From Talaromyces rugulosus (Eukaryota > Ascomycota > Eurotiomycetes > Eurotiales > Trichocomaceae), in assembly GCF_013368755.1 (NCBI RefSeq), contig NC_049564.1, positions 3,480,001 through 3,544,000 of the forward strand: a stretch of 64,000 nt of DNA, read 5' to 3'. The notes below the pieces were generated by a model. That model was given only the letters and a program-made list of their open reading frames with translations. It did not search any database and was not told the origin of the DNA. Each line of letters starts with the position of its first letter. Positions within the stretch are counted from its first letter, which is position 1. Positions 23,584 through 34,402 of this stretch are shown piece by piece. The position numbers and the translations under genes are program-made.

Positions 23584-24244
23584 TATAAAGAAATAAATAA
23601 TAATTTGGAAATAGAAATAAATAATATTCCAAATAAATTTTTTGAAATAGTTGAAACTATTCTAAAGAATAAAATTGAAATTAATATTCCTAAATATAAT
23701 AAGGAATCAATAAATTATATAAATAAAATTAATAAAGAATTTATTTATAATATTAAAGATACTATAATATCTGATTTTATTAAAACAATTGAATATAATT
23801 AGAATATTTTTAATATTCTGAATATAAATATAAAAGAACTGAATACTTTTAAATAAGCTATAAATTCTAAAGAAAAAGAAGAATGGTATAAAGCATATTT
23901 AGAAGAAAATAAGGAATTATTATCTTAAAATACTTTTGAAATAATAGATATTCTAGAAAATATAATACCAATAAAAGGAAGATAGGTTTTTAAAAGAAAA
24001 GATATAAATTCTAATTCTTATAAACTAAATTTTATTATAAATAAGAATAAAATAATAAGATATAAAGCTTGATGGGTTATATAAGATTTTTATTAAAAAT
24101 TAGGAATTGATTATCTAGAAACTTTTTTTTATAACTGTAAGAACTGAAATCTGATATTTACTATTTATTATTATAGTAAATAAGGATTAATTTATAAAAT
24201 AATATAATGTTAAAAATGTATTTATATATATAAATATTAATATA

Positions 24245-24256
24245 AACTCTGAGAGA
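24245..24256. repeat. 12-bp target-site duplication, left (LINE-A copy 2)
   Basis: AACTCTGAGAGA is repeated at 34391-34402 after the LINE tail. Confidence 0.9.
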
Positions 24257-24761
24257 ACCCGCCGGGAAAATCAAAAATCAACCTTTTGAAATTCAATGCT
24301 ACTGGAAGGCATCCAGGGCTTCGCTATGGCCCCTGGACTCCCCAATATCGACAACCACCCCCTAGACCCAGGGGGGCAGGCGCTAGGTCTGGTGAACCCC
24401 GTAGGGGCCTATATAGGCACCCCAGCGGGGACAGCACCACCAGCGCCCCCCGAGGCAAGTGCAACAGTCCCTCAGAGCGAGGGCTTCTTGCCTAGCCTGG
24501 AAATCAACCCTAGGGAGTTATTTCCCCCCCTAAGCAGCGTGCCAGGCTCCCAGGAAGCACCTAAAACTCTAGGGAAGAGACTACAGGAACACAGCCCTGA
24601 CGGGGCAGAAAGAGCCCCTATGAAGGCCCTAATTGGCCCAGCCTACAAGGACATGGAACAGGCCTTATTAGGCCACTTTGCAAGCAGCAATAGCGCGCTG
24701 CACGCGGAGATGGCCGCTATGAAGGCCTATATAGCCTCCCTGGTAGAGGCTATGGAGCAGC

Positions 24762-24769
24762 GTCTCACA
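24762..24769. repeat. 8-bp target-site duplication GTCTCACA, left (hAT)
   Basis: This is identical to 28584-28591. An 8-bp duplication is the hallmark of hAT insertion. Confidence 0.95.
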
Positions 24770-27700
24770 TAGTCTTCCGCACGACCCAGTAAAACCCAGA
24801 CCCAACCCAGACCCAACCCAGACTGGGTTGGGTTTTGGGTCAAACATGTCGACCCAGTAATGGGTCTGGGTTGGACTGGGTAACCCAGTACTAGGCCTGG
24901 GGCCCTAAATTAGGTTACAAACATAACAAATATACCAAGAATTCTAATTGTATAACTTATGCATTTTGTAGTTGTATTTTTGAGTATTTACTTTACAGAT
25001 TTATTAAGAAAAAAGGTAAAAGAAAAGCCTTTATTTAGAATTTATATATTTAATTAATGATATTTAAATATATTATTTTCCTAGCTCTTACGTTTCTATT
25101 CTAATACCCGTGTCTGTGTATAGGTTGGTGGTAATGATGATGAGCCTAGACTATCTGGTTCAGCAGCAGATAAGGAAGTCGTATCTAGTCCTATATCCTC
25201 TATTTTATTCTCTAGTCTATTTTCTAGCTCATCCTTTTGCTCTTCTATATCACTAATTGGATTGATTTTATCCTTGTTAAGCTTCTCTTCCCTTTCTTCT
25301 TTCGCCGCCTCAAGCTCATTTTGTGAAAAGAATTTTTCAAGAAGCTTTGCTTCCTGTGTCTCTATATTAAATTTAGATATACAAAGAAATATCATCAACT
25401 TCTCAATTGTCTCAGTCTTTATTCTCCCACAATAATAGTGACAAACATCTCGAGCAGTATTAAAGAGGCGTTCTACTTCTGTACCAATAGCTAGGAAAGA
25501 GAATACATCTCACATAAAGACAGCAATAGCTAGAAAGCGATATTAATGCTTTTTCTAAAAGATAAATAGCCCAACAGAAACAGTATCTAGTTTAAGATTA
25601 GTAAACTAGCAATACATAGATAGTAAATAATCACTAACCACTATCAAGATATTAACTAATTTCATCAGTCATTGCTTATAGCTATATATCCTTTCTATCA
25701 AGCATCTCCTCCAGCCTTAAACTTGGTTGAGCTGCAGTATAAGAGCTGTATACATCCTGGCTTTAACTTTTTACTTGCGCTTGATATGGGATAAGAGCTT
25801 GTTGAAAGACGTTGTAATAGATATCTCACCACTTCTGATCCCAATCACTAGAGAGAAAGAATCTAAATTTATTCACTGGTGCAAGCATCATACTGACAGC
25901 ATAGATATACCCTCAAATAGTATCAGTTTAAGCGTAGTACTCATCAAGCTTAATCTATCCAGCGTCCAGTGCATCCAGCATTTGTTTCTTCCATAGAATA
26001 CATTTCTATTGTAACTGTGTCTGTAATCGCTCAAGATAATCAAAAAGTCAGTTATAAATCTTGAACACATAGTGGGCAGTAACGTCTCAAGTCTTTGATA
26101 ACTAGGTTGTATAATCAAAGAACAGCTCAATAATACAGAGAAGATAGTTAATTTAGCGCTACTCATGCTCGCTAAATAGTATCTCCTCATAGTCATACTC
26201 TACACAAAATAAAGAGAAGATAATATATAGCCGTTTAGCCTAATAAAGCATAAGAAATATAGAATTCCATCATATTTTCACATCTTGGATAGGAATAATC
26301 TTGACGTTTGTTGTCTGAAGATTATAGAATATCTCTTAGCGCTGGGGGCTTGCATTTATATAAATTGCAAGATAACATACTTTATTCAATATAGAAAAGA
26401 TCTGACATTGCTTCGCATTCTCTTGAACCAGCCTGGACTGACTCTCTGTCCACTTTGTCTCTGCGGATTCATTAAATAGAACTGCCTTAATCCGAACAAG
26501 AAGCTGATTAAAACTGAGCTGGATAACATAGGCAAGGTATAGTATTTATATAATAATAACACCATCTAATAAAGCTTGTTGGAGAGACACAGCTAATACC
26601 TTATTGTTTAATGCATTATCTGTGGTCAGCCCAAACACTCTATCTTCAATATTATTCTTTACCAGGGTTTCCATCAGAACACCACTTAAGTAAGACCCCA
26701 TATATGTACTATAAAGTAGCTTAAAACCAAGAAGCACCTCACGATAAACCCAATCACTATCGATAAAATAACCAGTAATCGCCATAAATGCCTATAAGAA
26801 TAAAGATGTCCAACAGTCAAGCGCAATAGATATCTTTAAACCAGCAAGTAGCATACAAAGAACCTACTGCTATCAGTCTTTGACTAAGCTCCCTAATCAG
26901 CAACAGATTATATTGATAGATAGGATCACTGAAGCGACAAGAGCAGAACACACTTTATAGATAATCCACTTAAATAATAGATGCTCAATAAGGTGGAATA
27001 GTAGCTGATTGAGAATTAGGAATTATAAGATATTGTCTTCCCAATCCTTTTATAAAAAGGGTATATCTGTTGAAATTTCACCTTAAGAAGACATACTATA
27101 GATTAATATCTAAGTATTATTTCACAGTCTAAAACATACCTTTTTTTAGAGAAACTTTATAATCTCTACCTTCTTTTCCTTCTCTGACTATAGGCACCCA
27201 GCTATCTTTAGATATTTCTGGATTATTAATATGCTATAATACTGTACTTTACTAGAACTATTCAGACTCAGAGAATAAGGATGCTTAAGAATCTTTCCAC
27301 AGCGTTTGCACATAACCTTTAGTGTGCCATCTATACCCTCAGCAACCTGGTTGTAGCTATTCCAGATCATTATATAATAATATAAATCCCAGTTGATCTT
27401 TCTTTTCTGCCTATAGTCTGTCTGTAACTACCAGTTAATAAACTCATTGTATAATATTTTATTGTAGAGAACAAATCTATTCTAGCGATCAGGTTCAACA
27501 TATATTAAAGAAAGAGGAACAAGGAGGTCATCTAGCCAGTGAAAACCAGAATCAATTGTATGATAACTTGCGGATAGAGTGATTTGTTGTGTTGAAAAAG
27601 ATGGAAGATCATCAATATCTCTACTATAAAGTAACGATATAAAGTTGGAAAGCTGGCTTTGAGACATGACAAAAGATATGTAAGCATCACGAAAGGAAGA

Positions 27701-28583
27701 GATAAAGAGAAAATATAAATAATATACTGAGATGGAAAAGCACTACAATTAGAAAAATAAGAAAAATAAGAAAGTCAAGTTAATTGATATATTAGATGGA
27801 ATGAATCCTTGTCCTTTTATTCATTGGTTTGGTATACTGATATTATGTAGACCTAATACATTATCCCTGTAATAACCCAGTAATAGCCTAGAGATAACCT
27901 AGAGAACCCAGTTAAGGCCCAGTCAAACCCCAGTCAAACCCTAATTCCCACCCTAGTTTCCCCAAGCCTAGCCAAAAAAATTCATCCTGTCCTACTTTCA
28001 AAGTTAAAGTCTTCGACTTAAATGTAGATATCTAGGTATTCTAACAAGCATCAGAATTATTAATAAAACAGTTTGATATTCTAATAACAATAGAACATTT
28101 AAACAGTTCAATACATTCTAATATTCCCCAAAATATTTATTTGATTCATATAGAAATATATAATGTGTGAATATATATTTAACATATATAACTACATCAG
28201 TACAATGATAGATGCGCATTTTCCCCCCACACTGTAGATACAGCCTTTCCATATAGAACAAGGCATTGTAAAAGATAAGCAACAGTGAATTCGATATGCT
28301 CTTTTCATATTTAAGAAATTCCTTAAAGATTTTATTGATTTCCTGGTAGAAAGTGTTCTATTTCAGTATAAACATCAAAATGGGAAAAATGACGGTGTGT
28401 AATTTAAATAATTATACCATAATTTATGCCGGAACTAGGTCGAAATGGGTTATTTCTGGGTTTTCTGGGGCCCTAGTGACTGGGCCTGGGTTGGGCCTGG
28501 GTTATGAAGCTTCGACCCAGACCCAGACCGGGTTGGGTTTTGGGTCGTGACCTTCGACCCAAAATGGGTTATGCGGAAGTCTA
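24770..28583 (-). mobile_element. hAT DNA transposon inserted in LINE-A copy 2
   Basis: This is a 3814-bp element. Terminal inverted repeats are TAGTCTTCCGCA on the left and TAGACTTCCGCA (reverse complement) on the right, 12 bp with one mismatch. It is flanked by the duplication GTCTCACA. Subterminal DNA on both sides is packed with CCCAGACCCAACC/GGGTTGGGT motifs, including a near-perfect palindrome at 24812-24832, which are likely transposase-binding repeats. The interior carries a decayed transposase on the minus strand. Removing the element and one duplication restores LINE-A ORF1 exactly. Confidence 0.95.
25090..27667 (-). pseudogene. hAT transposase remnant
   Basis: The remnant reads on the minus strand in pieces. 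At 27667-27482 is an N-terminal segment. At 27370-27188 a BED-like zinc motif (MCKRCGKILKH) appears. At 26785-26546, FIDSDWVYREVLLGF ... VFGLTTDNALNNK is the catalytic-core region of hAT transposases. At about 25560-25096, SFLAIGTEVERLFNTARDVC ... TIEKLMIFL is the C-terminal dimerisation region. At least four frame breaks or stops separate these blocks, so the transposase is inactive, though an active relative could still move the element. Confidence 0.85.
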
Positions 28584-28591
28584 GTCTCACA
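28584..28591. repeat. 8-bp target-site duplication GTCTCACA, right (hAT)
   Basis: This matches 24762-24769; LINE-A sequence resumes directly after it. Confidence 0.95.
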
Positions 28592-30029
28592 GGCCAATTG
28601 GGCGCTCTAGAGCGCCGTTTTTCAACCCTAGAAGCTCAACAGGCCTCCCCGAACGCCCTGAACCACCCCTCAAAGCCCCTATCGTCAGAGGGCGACCGCC
28701 AGGGCCCACGACAGAGTCTGCTATCCCAGGGGACAGCGTTCGCAGAGGTCGCCCATGGCCCCCAAGCTAACCCGAATAGGGCCGCTAAGCCCACAGAGCC
28801 ACGCAGAGCCTCATCCCCGATATTAAAACCACCCCCTGGGGTAAAGCCCGCAGCAGCCTCCCAGTGGGCCGATATAGCGGCCAGCAATGCCCAGGAGTGG
28901 TAAATCGTTACAAAAAAACGGGCTTACTCCCTGAACCAGCCCCCAAAAGTCTAAATGGACCCAGGGAGCCTGAAGCCTATTCGCGGAAGTAATAAGGGAG
29001 ACCGCAGGCTTATATTTAGACGTGAAAATGGCCGTACCGCCCTTAGAAAGTCTAAAGCTGATGTCATTTTGCAGCTTAACCGCTGCCTAGCCCAGGTAGG
29101 CTTCCCGAACTTCGCCAGGGTAATAGACGCTAATTACACTGAATCAGGGGCTATCTTAGCTCTATTAGACCAAGGAAGCACTGTAGGCTTGCTATTACCA
29201 GCCTATAAGGACCTATTAGTAGCTACCTGCCACTGGGTTGACCCTGCAGTCATCTCAGTAGAAGCAGACCAACAGTGGCACAAGATTAAGGTGCATATAG
29301 TGCTGATAGCCCGCTATAGCGCTTCAGGACTAGGCCTAGCCAAGAAAGAAATTGAATTAGGGGACATATACACTTTAATAAAAAACCCTACCTAGATTAA
29401 GCTGATAGTGGTTATCCAGACTAATAAGTAGTGTTTCTCTACTATTATTATAACAGTAGAAGGCCTAGATGACGCCCATAGGCTACTCGCCCAGGGCGTA
29501 CGCTTCAGGGGCAATAGGCACCCTATCAGCCCCTATCACGAAATAGGTAAAAACACCGTTTGCACCCAATGCTATGGCATTGACTACTAAACTTATAGAG
29601 GCTACAGCACCTGACCATCACTCTACACCGTATATGCTGGTATCTATAAAGCCTAAGAGCACACTTGCAACGTGCTAGACTGTAGGGCCTAAACAGGCTA
29701 CCCATACCTGTATGCACCCACTAAATACAGTAACTGTAGGGGGAAGCACTAGGCTGATTCCCTAGGGTGCTCTAAGCTTTGGGAGGCCTGCTAACGACTT
29801 TATAAGTGCTTTCCTGGCATAGAGGTCGTTATGCCCCCTCCCTCCCCTGAATGGACTGAATGGGAAGGCGTTGCTGAGGAGGCTTTTCCTCCAATTACTA
29901 CCCAGGACGCCCCCCAAGCCCTAGAGCTTAGGGAGGTCGATGACGCTATAGAAGATGCCCTAGGGACATCACCTCTACCGTACTCATCCCTGTGTCTAAC
30001 ACCAACGCCTGGAGCTGCAGCCCCTATTA

Positions 30030-33000
30030 ATGTTAATTATTCAACATAATTGCGGCTGTATCTACCCCGCAACCTTAGAGGCTCTAGAAGCGGGGATAGA
30101 ACAGTAAATAGGCATTATATACTTACAAGAGCCTTATATTGCTTATGACTTCTCCCACCCAGGCTATCTGCTGTACTGGCCAGGGGGGGAGAAGCGGGAT
30201 CAACGGGTGCTTATAGCCATCCGTAAAGACCTTATAGGGGCGGTTAGGGTCGAGAACCACACTGATTTAGTAGACCACCCCTATTTACAGGCCCTAGACA
30301 TATGGGAAGTATTAATAATTAGCAGACATGCCCTCTGACGCACTAGAATAGTCAACTGCTATAATATGTAGATTGGGGCCAGTTACTGGTGGCAAGGGGC
30401 CTTCCCTAGACGACGCCAGGCCATCAAGGACGCAGACTAGGACCTGCTTATAGTAGGTAGGTGCCTATTAGTGGGTGATTTCAACGCCTATAGCCCTTCA
30501 TGGAACCCACTGGCCAAGGGCCGGGTTAACGCTGAGCCCTTAGAACAGCTTATAGAGCGGCACTCACTATATATTAATAACCCACTAGGGGAGGCCACAC
30601 GCTATAAGAAGACCGAGGGGGTGTCAATTATTGATTTAGCGTTATCCTCGCCAACCCTAGGGCCTCTGCAAGCCTGGGAGGTGGATAAGGATAAGCCTAC
30701 AACATCTGACCATGAGCTTATCGTCCTAGCCTGGGAAGCCCTAGAAGAACCCCCCCCAGGAGGAATCTCCGGGGAGATTACTAGGTGGCAGATAGAAGCT
30801 CTGCAGGTAAACGAGGAAGCCCTAAAGCTGGCCACAGCAGCCTGGGCCTCAGAGGCTGTAGGCCACCCCCCTCTTAGTGATCAATGCACCGAGGAAGACC
30901 TTGCTAGAGAGGCCAATTGGGTGCAGGACACCCTAACCAGCGTACTCGATAGGCATGCCAAAGCAGTACGGCTTTGTGCACGCTCTAAGCGGTGGTAGAA
31001 GCCAGAGCTGCGGCAAGCCCAGAGCTTATGGGCTGCAGCCCGCAAGCAGTGGCAGGCCTATGCCTGTACTGACACCGAATTCAAGGCTGCAAGAGCCGCT
31101 TATTACCAAGAAATAAAGGCGGCTAAAAGGACCTGCTGGGAGGCCTTCCTCGCTGAGGGAGGCCTTGGGGATAAGAAAGAGTGGAAAAAGGGTTCTAACC
31201 CTACTGGGAACCCTTTTCCCAAAGGCCCTAGGAAGGACCCTCCCCCAAGGGGGAGCGGCCTGGAAAAGCCTTCTCCAGGGGATCCCAATAGGTGTTGGAT
31301 AGCCCTACGGTACACTAAGCCGCCAGGTAACCCCACCACTCCAGCGCTCCAAGGCCCGGTTCTAAGGGCCTCCCCCACCACTACTATGGCCGATAAAGAA
31401 GCCCTAATCAGGGAAACTGCATTTCCTAATGCCCCCTGAAGCTCCCCCCCTAAGGAGCTGCCAGGCGGGCAGGCTCATACGCTTATAACGCCGGAGCGGG
31501 TATATCAGGCCTTATTCAGCTAGAGCATTAAGAAAGCTCCGGGGGCTGATAGGCTCAATTTTAAAGCATGCCGGCTACTCTGGGCACTAGACTCACCCCA
31601 AATTATAGGGATGGCTAGGCAGTGCTTTCGGCTTAGGGTGCACCCAGGGGCCTGAAAGACCACTAAAGGCATCCTACTTCAGAAGCCAGAGAAGCCCAAT
31701 TATACCCAGATGAAGATCTAAAGAATAATAAGCTTGCTTAGCTACCTAGGCAAAGTTATTAAAAAGCTGGCTATAGGCCTTATAGTAGACTGATATAAAG
31801 CCCAAAGGACTTTACACCCTAGATAAATAGAATACAGGCGGGGCTATAGGGCTATTGACATAGTAGCCTACCTCGTGCAAATAATACACAAAGAATAGAC
31901 TCAAAAGCTTCTCACAGGCACTATCTTTATTAATATTATAAGGACCTTCGACCATATTAACCCCTATAAGCTTAGTAAGGCTATAGAAGCTACAGGCCTG
32001 GATAATAACCTTATAAAATAGACCTTATCCTTCCTTACAAATAGAAGGATCAGCCTCGTAATTAACAGTTATAAAGCCCCTAAACAGCCTATTGACTCAG
32101 GGCTGCCCCAGGACTCACCAGTCTCCCCAATCCTCTTTCTTATCTATATCCAGAGTATATTTCAGGCTATAGAACAGCAGGTGCCAGAGATCAAGGCCCT
32201 ATCCTATACCAATGACATAGGCCTAGTAGCCCAGGGAAGCTCAGTCTCTGAGATCTATAAACAGCTAAAAGCAGCAACAAAAGCTGCTATTAAGTAGAAA
32301 CTGGCAAATAGCATTAAATTCAACCCTAAAAAGACAAAAGCCATCCTATTCTCTAAGGCCACCAACAAAGAACATAAAAATCAGATCCAAGAAACTAGAA
32401 TACAGATAAAAGACACTTTAGTAACATTCTCCCCAACAGCTATCTAGTAGTTAAAGGTCTTACTAGATCCAAAGCTTATCCTCAAAGCCTACTATAAGTA
32501 CCGCCTGTAAAAAGGTCAAAATACTAAAAGACAAGTACAGACACTGTACAAAGCCCAAGAGCTCCCCCCAGGCCTGGCATAGCGAATCTAAAAAGCCACC
32601 ACGCAGTCAGTGGCACTTTATAAGGCCGAGCTTTGGTAACATAAACAAAAGAACTGCCTAGAAGGACTGTAGGGCCTAATTAATAACTAGGCCCAGGCAG
32701 TCATAGGCATGCTAAAGTCCATCCTATTAAAACCACTTATAAGGAAGGCAGCTTTGGAACCAGTAGAGACCCTATTAGATAGTAAACAGTGGCAATATAT
32801 CCTAAGACTCCTAGGACTTTCCTAAAGACATCCAACAGCAGAAATACTCCCTATAACACTTAGGGAGGGAGACACCCATACACAGCCTAAAAAGCAGCTG
32901 CTAGAAGACCAAGCTTAGGCAACACCAACCCGCCAAGGCCCCTAGAAGCTAGGCATAGACCTAGCCTGCAGGCTACAAGAGGCCTTAACTGCCAACCCCT

Positions 33001-34103
33001 CCCAGGGCTTTAAGCATACAATAGAGCCTAATAATAGGTCTATACCACTAGATTTCAGGATAGACTCCCCTGAAACCACTATACAATTAGCCTCAGACCC
33101 TCTAAGTAGGATAAGGAACACTGACCTTTATTTAGACAGTTCTAGGTTAGATGATTAGTGTATAGGCGCTATAATAGCTTATAAACTATTTATTAGCCCC
33201 TAAAGATCGTGCCTAGCTCCCCTAAGCACAGGCTTCAAAGTCTTTAATACAGAACTAATAAAAGTAGTCGAAGCCCTAGAATAAGCGCTGGCAGAGAATC
33301 TTAGAAAGCTAATTAAGATGTTTTTTGATGCTCAAGCCACTATAGGCAGGCTTCAGTATACCCAGCCAGGCCCTGGCCAAGCCCTGGCGCTGCAGACACA
33401 TAATCTAGCTAAGGAACTACAGACCACTGGCCGCAGGGTTACTATATACTGGATGCCAAGCCATAAAGAGGTCCCAGACAACAAAGAAACCAATAAAACC
33501 GCCAAGAAAGCTGCAGGAAAGCCCTAAACAGACAAATATTTGGGCATCTCACTAGCACATGCTCAATAGACCTATACTGAAGCTTATAGAGCTGCCAGGG
33601 CCAACTAACTTACTACAAAGCTTGCAAAGCGTGCCCAGCGGACAAGCCAGGCCTACTATCCCCCCCAGGGATAGAAGCTTGACCCAATGTTGACAAACAC
33701 CCCCAAGCACCTAGCGCGGCAATATTACCAGTTCAAGACTGGCCACACACCAATTAGGGCCTATTTACACCGAATTAAGGCCCAAGACTTCCCTAATTGC
33801 TTAGGGTACTCTAAAAGGACTGAGACAGTAAGACACCTTCTTACAAACTATCGACAGTGGTGCCACCAGCAGAAAAAACTATATGCCGGCTTGGCCGAAG
33901 CAGAGATAAAAGCCCTACAGAATAGCGAGCAGTGCCCCGAAGCACGCCTATTCCAGGACCCAAAGGCCACTACAGCGCTGCTGGCGTTTATAGGGGCCAT
34001 TAGAGAGCAAGAAGATAACCAACAGACCTAGGAGCAGGCCTATAAAACTGATAATTAGGGCATTGAGGCCCTAGATGAGGAAGAGCAAGAGGGGGAAGAA
34101 TAG
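30030..34103 (+). pseudogene. LINE-A copy 2 ORF2 remnant
   Basis: This is colinear with copy 1 ORF2. The endonuclease part 30471-30998 is open (GDFNAYSPSWNP, IDLALSSP, SDHE) and nearly clean. From about 31440 stops multiply. In the reverse transcriptase the catalytic YADD reads YTND, and the RNase H SDGS reads LDSS. A TAG falls at WxKPELRQ near 30997. It is non-functional; 3' UTR and tail follow to 34390. Confidence 0.9.
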
Positions 34104-34390
34104 CGGGCAGAGACAGCCCACTATTGTAGGCAACGCCCAAACGTTAGTAGCCATAAGAAGGGGGTAGTGATTGCCACCCACTATAAGCCCCCAAATCATC
34201 CTGCACATATAAGCGGCTTAGGACAAGGAAAGTACAAGATACCTTAAAAGCATGGATCCAATGGGAATAGAGGCACCAGTTTATAGGGGACAACCCCTAT
34301 AAGCCGGCCTAATCCACACGAATCACTGTCTGTCATAGCCTAGGGCTCGGTATAGACGTTAAATTTGATTAAATAAATAAATAAATAAAT

Positions 34391-34402
34391 AACTCTGAGA
34401 GA
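34391..34402. repeat. 12-bp target-site duplication, right (LINE-A copy 2)
   Basis: AACTCTGAGAGA is identical to 24245-24256. Confidence 0.9.

Larger units (their letters stand above)
22724..24244 (+). mobile_element. Copia-type LTR retrotransposon, 3' part (integrase, start of RT)
   Basis: This continues from 16716. It holds an integrase zinc-binding Cys pair, a YSNIRSPIF-like stretch, then the core EFFSNNGGEYINNNF ... FYTKELNGLIERINFTLMNKVRSFLF ... WGEALLSATFIYNRTPHKS, diagnostic of Ty1/Copia integrase. After an Asn-coding AAT repeat at 23513-23583 the reverse transcriptase begins (KEEWYKAYLEENKELL, then RWVFKRK-like, then GIDYLETF). The polymerase is lost before the catalytic YVDD, where LINE-A copy 2 or its target begins. 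Several in-frame stops are present, so it is inactive. Confidence 0.85.
24296..30049 (+). pseudogene. LINE-A copy 2 ORF1 (gag) remnant, split
   Basis: The N-terminal 158 codons (24296-24769) are open and nearly identical to copy 1. The rest resumes at 28592 after the hAT insertion and runs to 30049 with stops, for example after the NAQEW stretch near 28902, after 29395, and throughout the zinc-knuckle region 29560-29790, where several Cys codons have become Tyr or stop. It cannot make a functional gag. Confidence 0.9.
24257..34390 (+). mobile_element. LINE-A copy 2, full length, RIP-mutated and split by a hAT element
   Basis: This starts ACCCGCCGGG as copy 1 does and ends in TAAA repeats at 34371-34390, with a 12-bp target duplication on both sides. 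The LINE sequence runs 24257-24769, is interrupted by a hAT element with its 8-bp duplication, and resumes at 28592. Mutation is patchy: 24257-24769 and about 30470-31100 are almost identical to copy 1, while 29300-29800 and 31650-33900 carry many C-to-T and G-to-A changes and stops. Both ORFs are dead. Confidence 0.95.

Noticed and set aside
23605..23802. 65-codon open frame as a separate gene
   Set aside because: It lies in frame between the integrase and reverse transcriptase of the decayed Copia polyprotein; it is a piece of that element.
25727..26479. Plus-strand open frames inside the hAT element
   Set aside because: They lie opposite recognisable transposase blocks on the minus strand and show no domain of their own.
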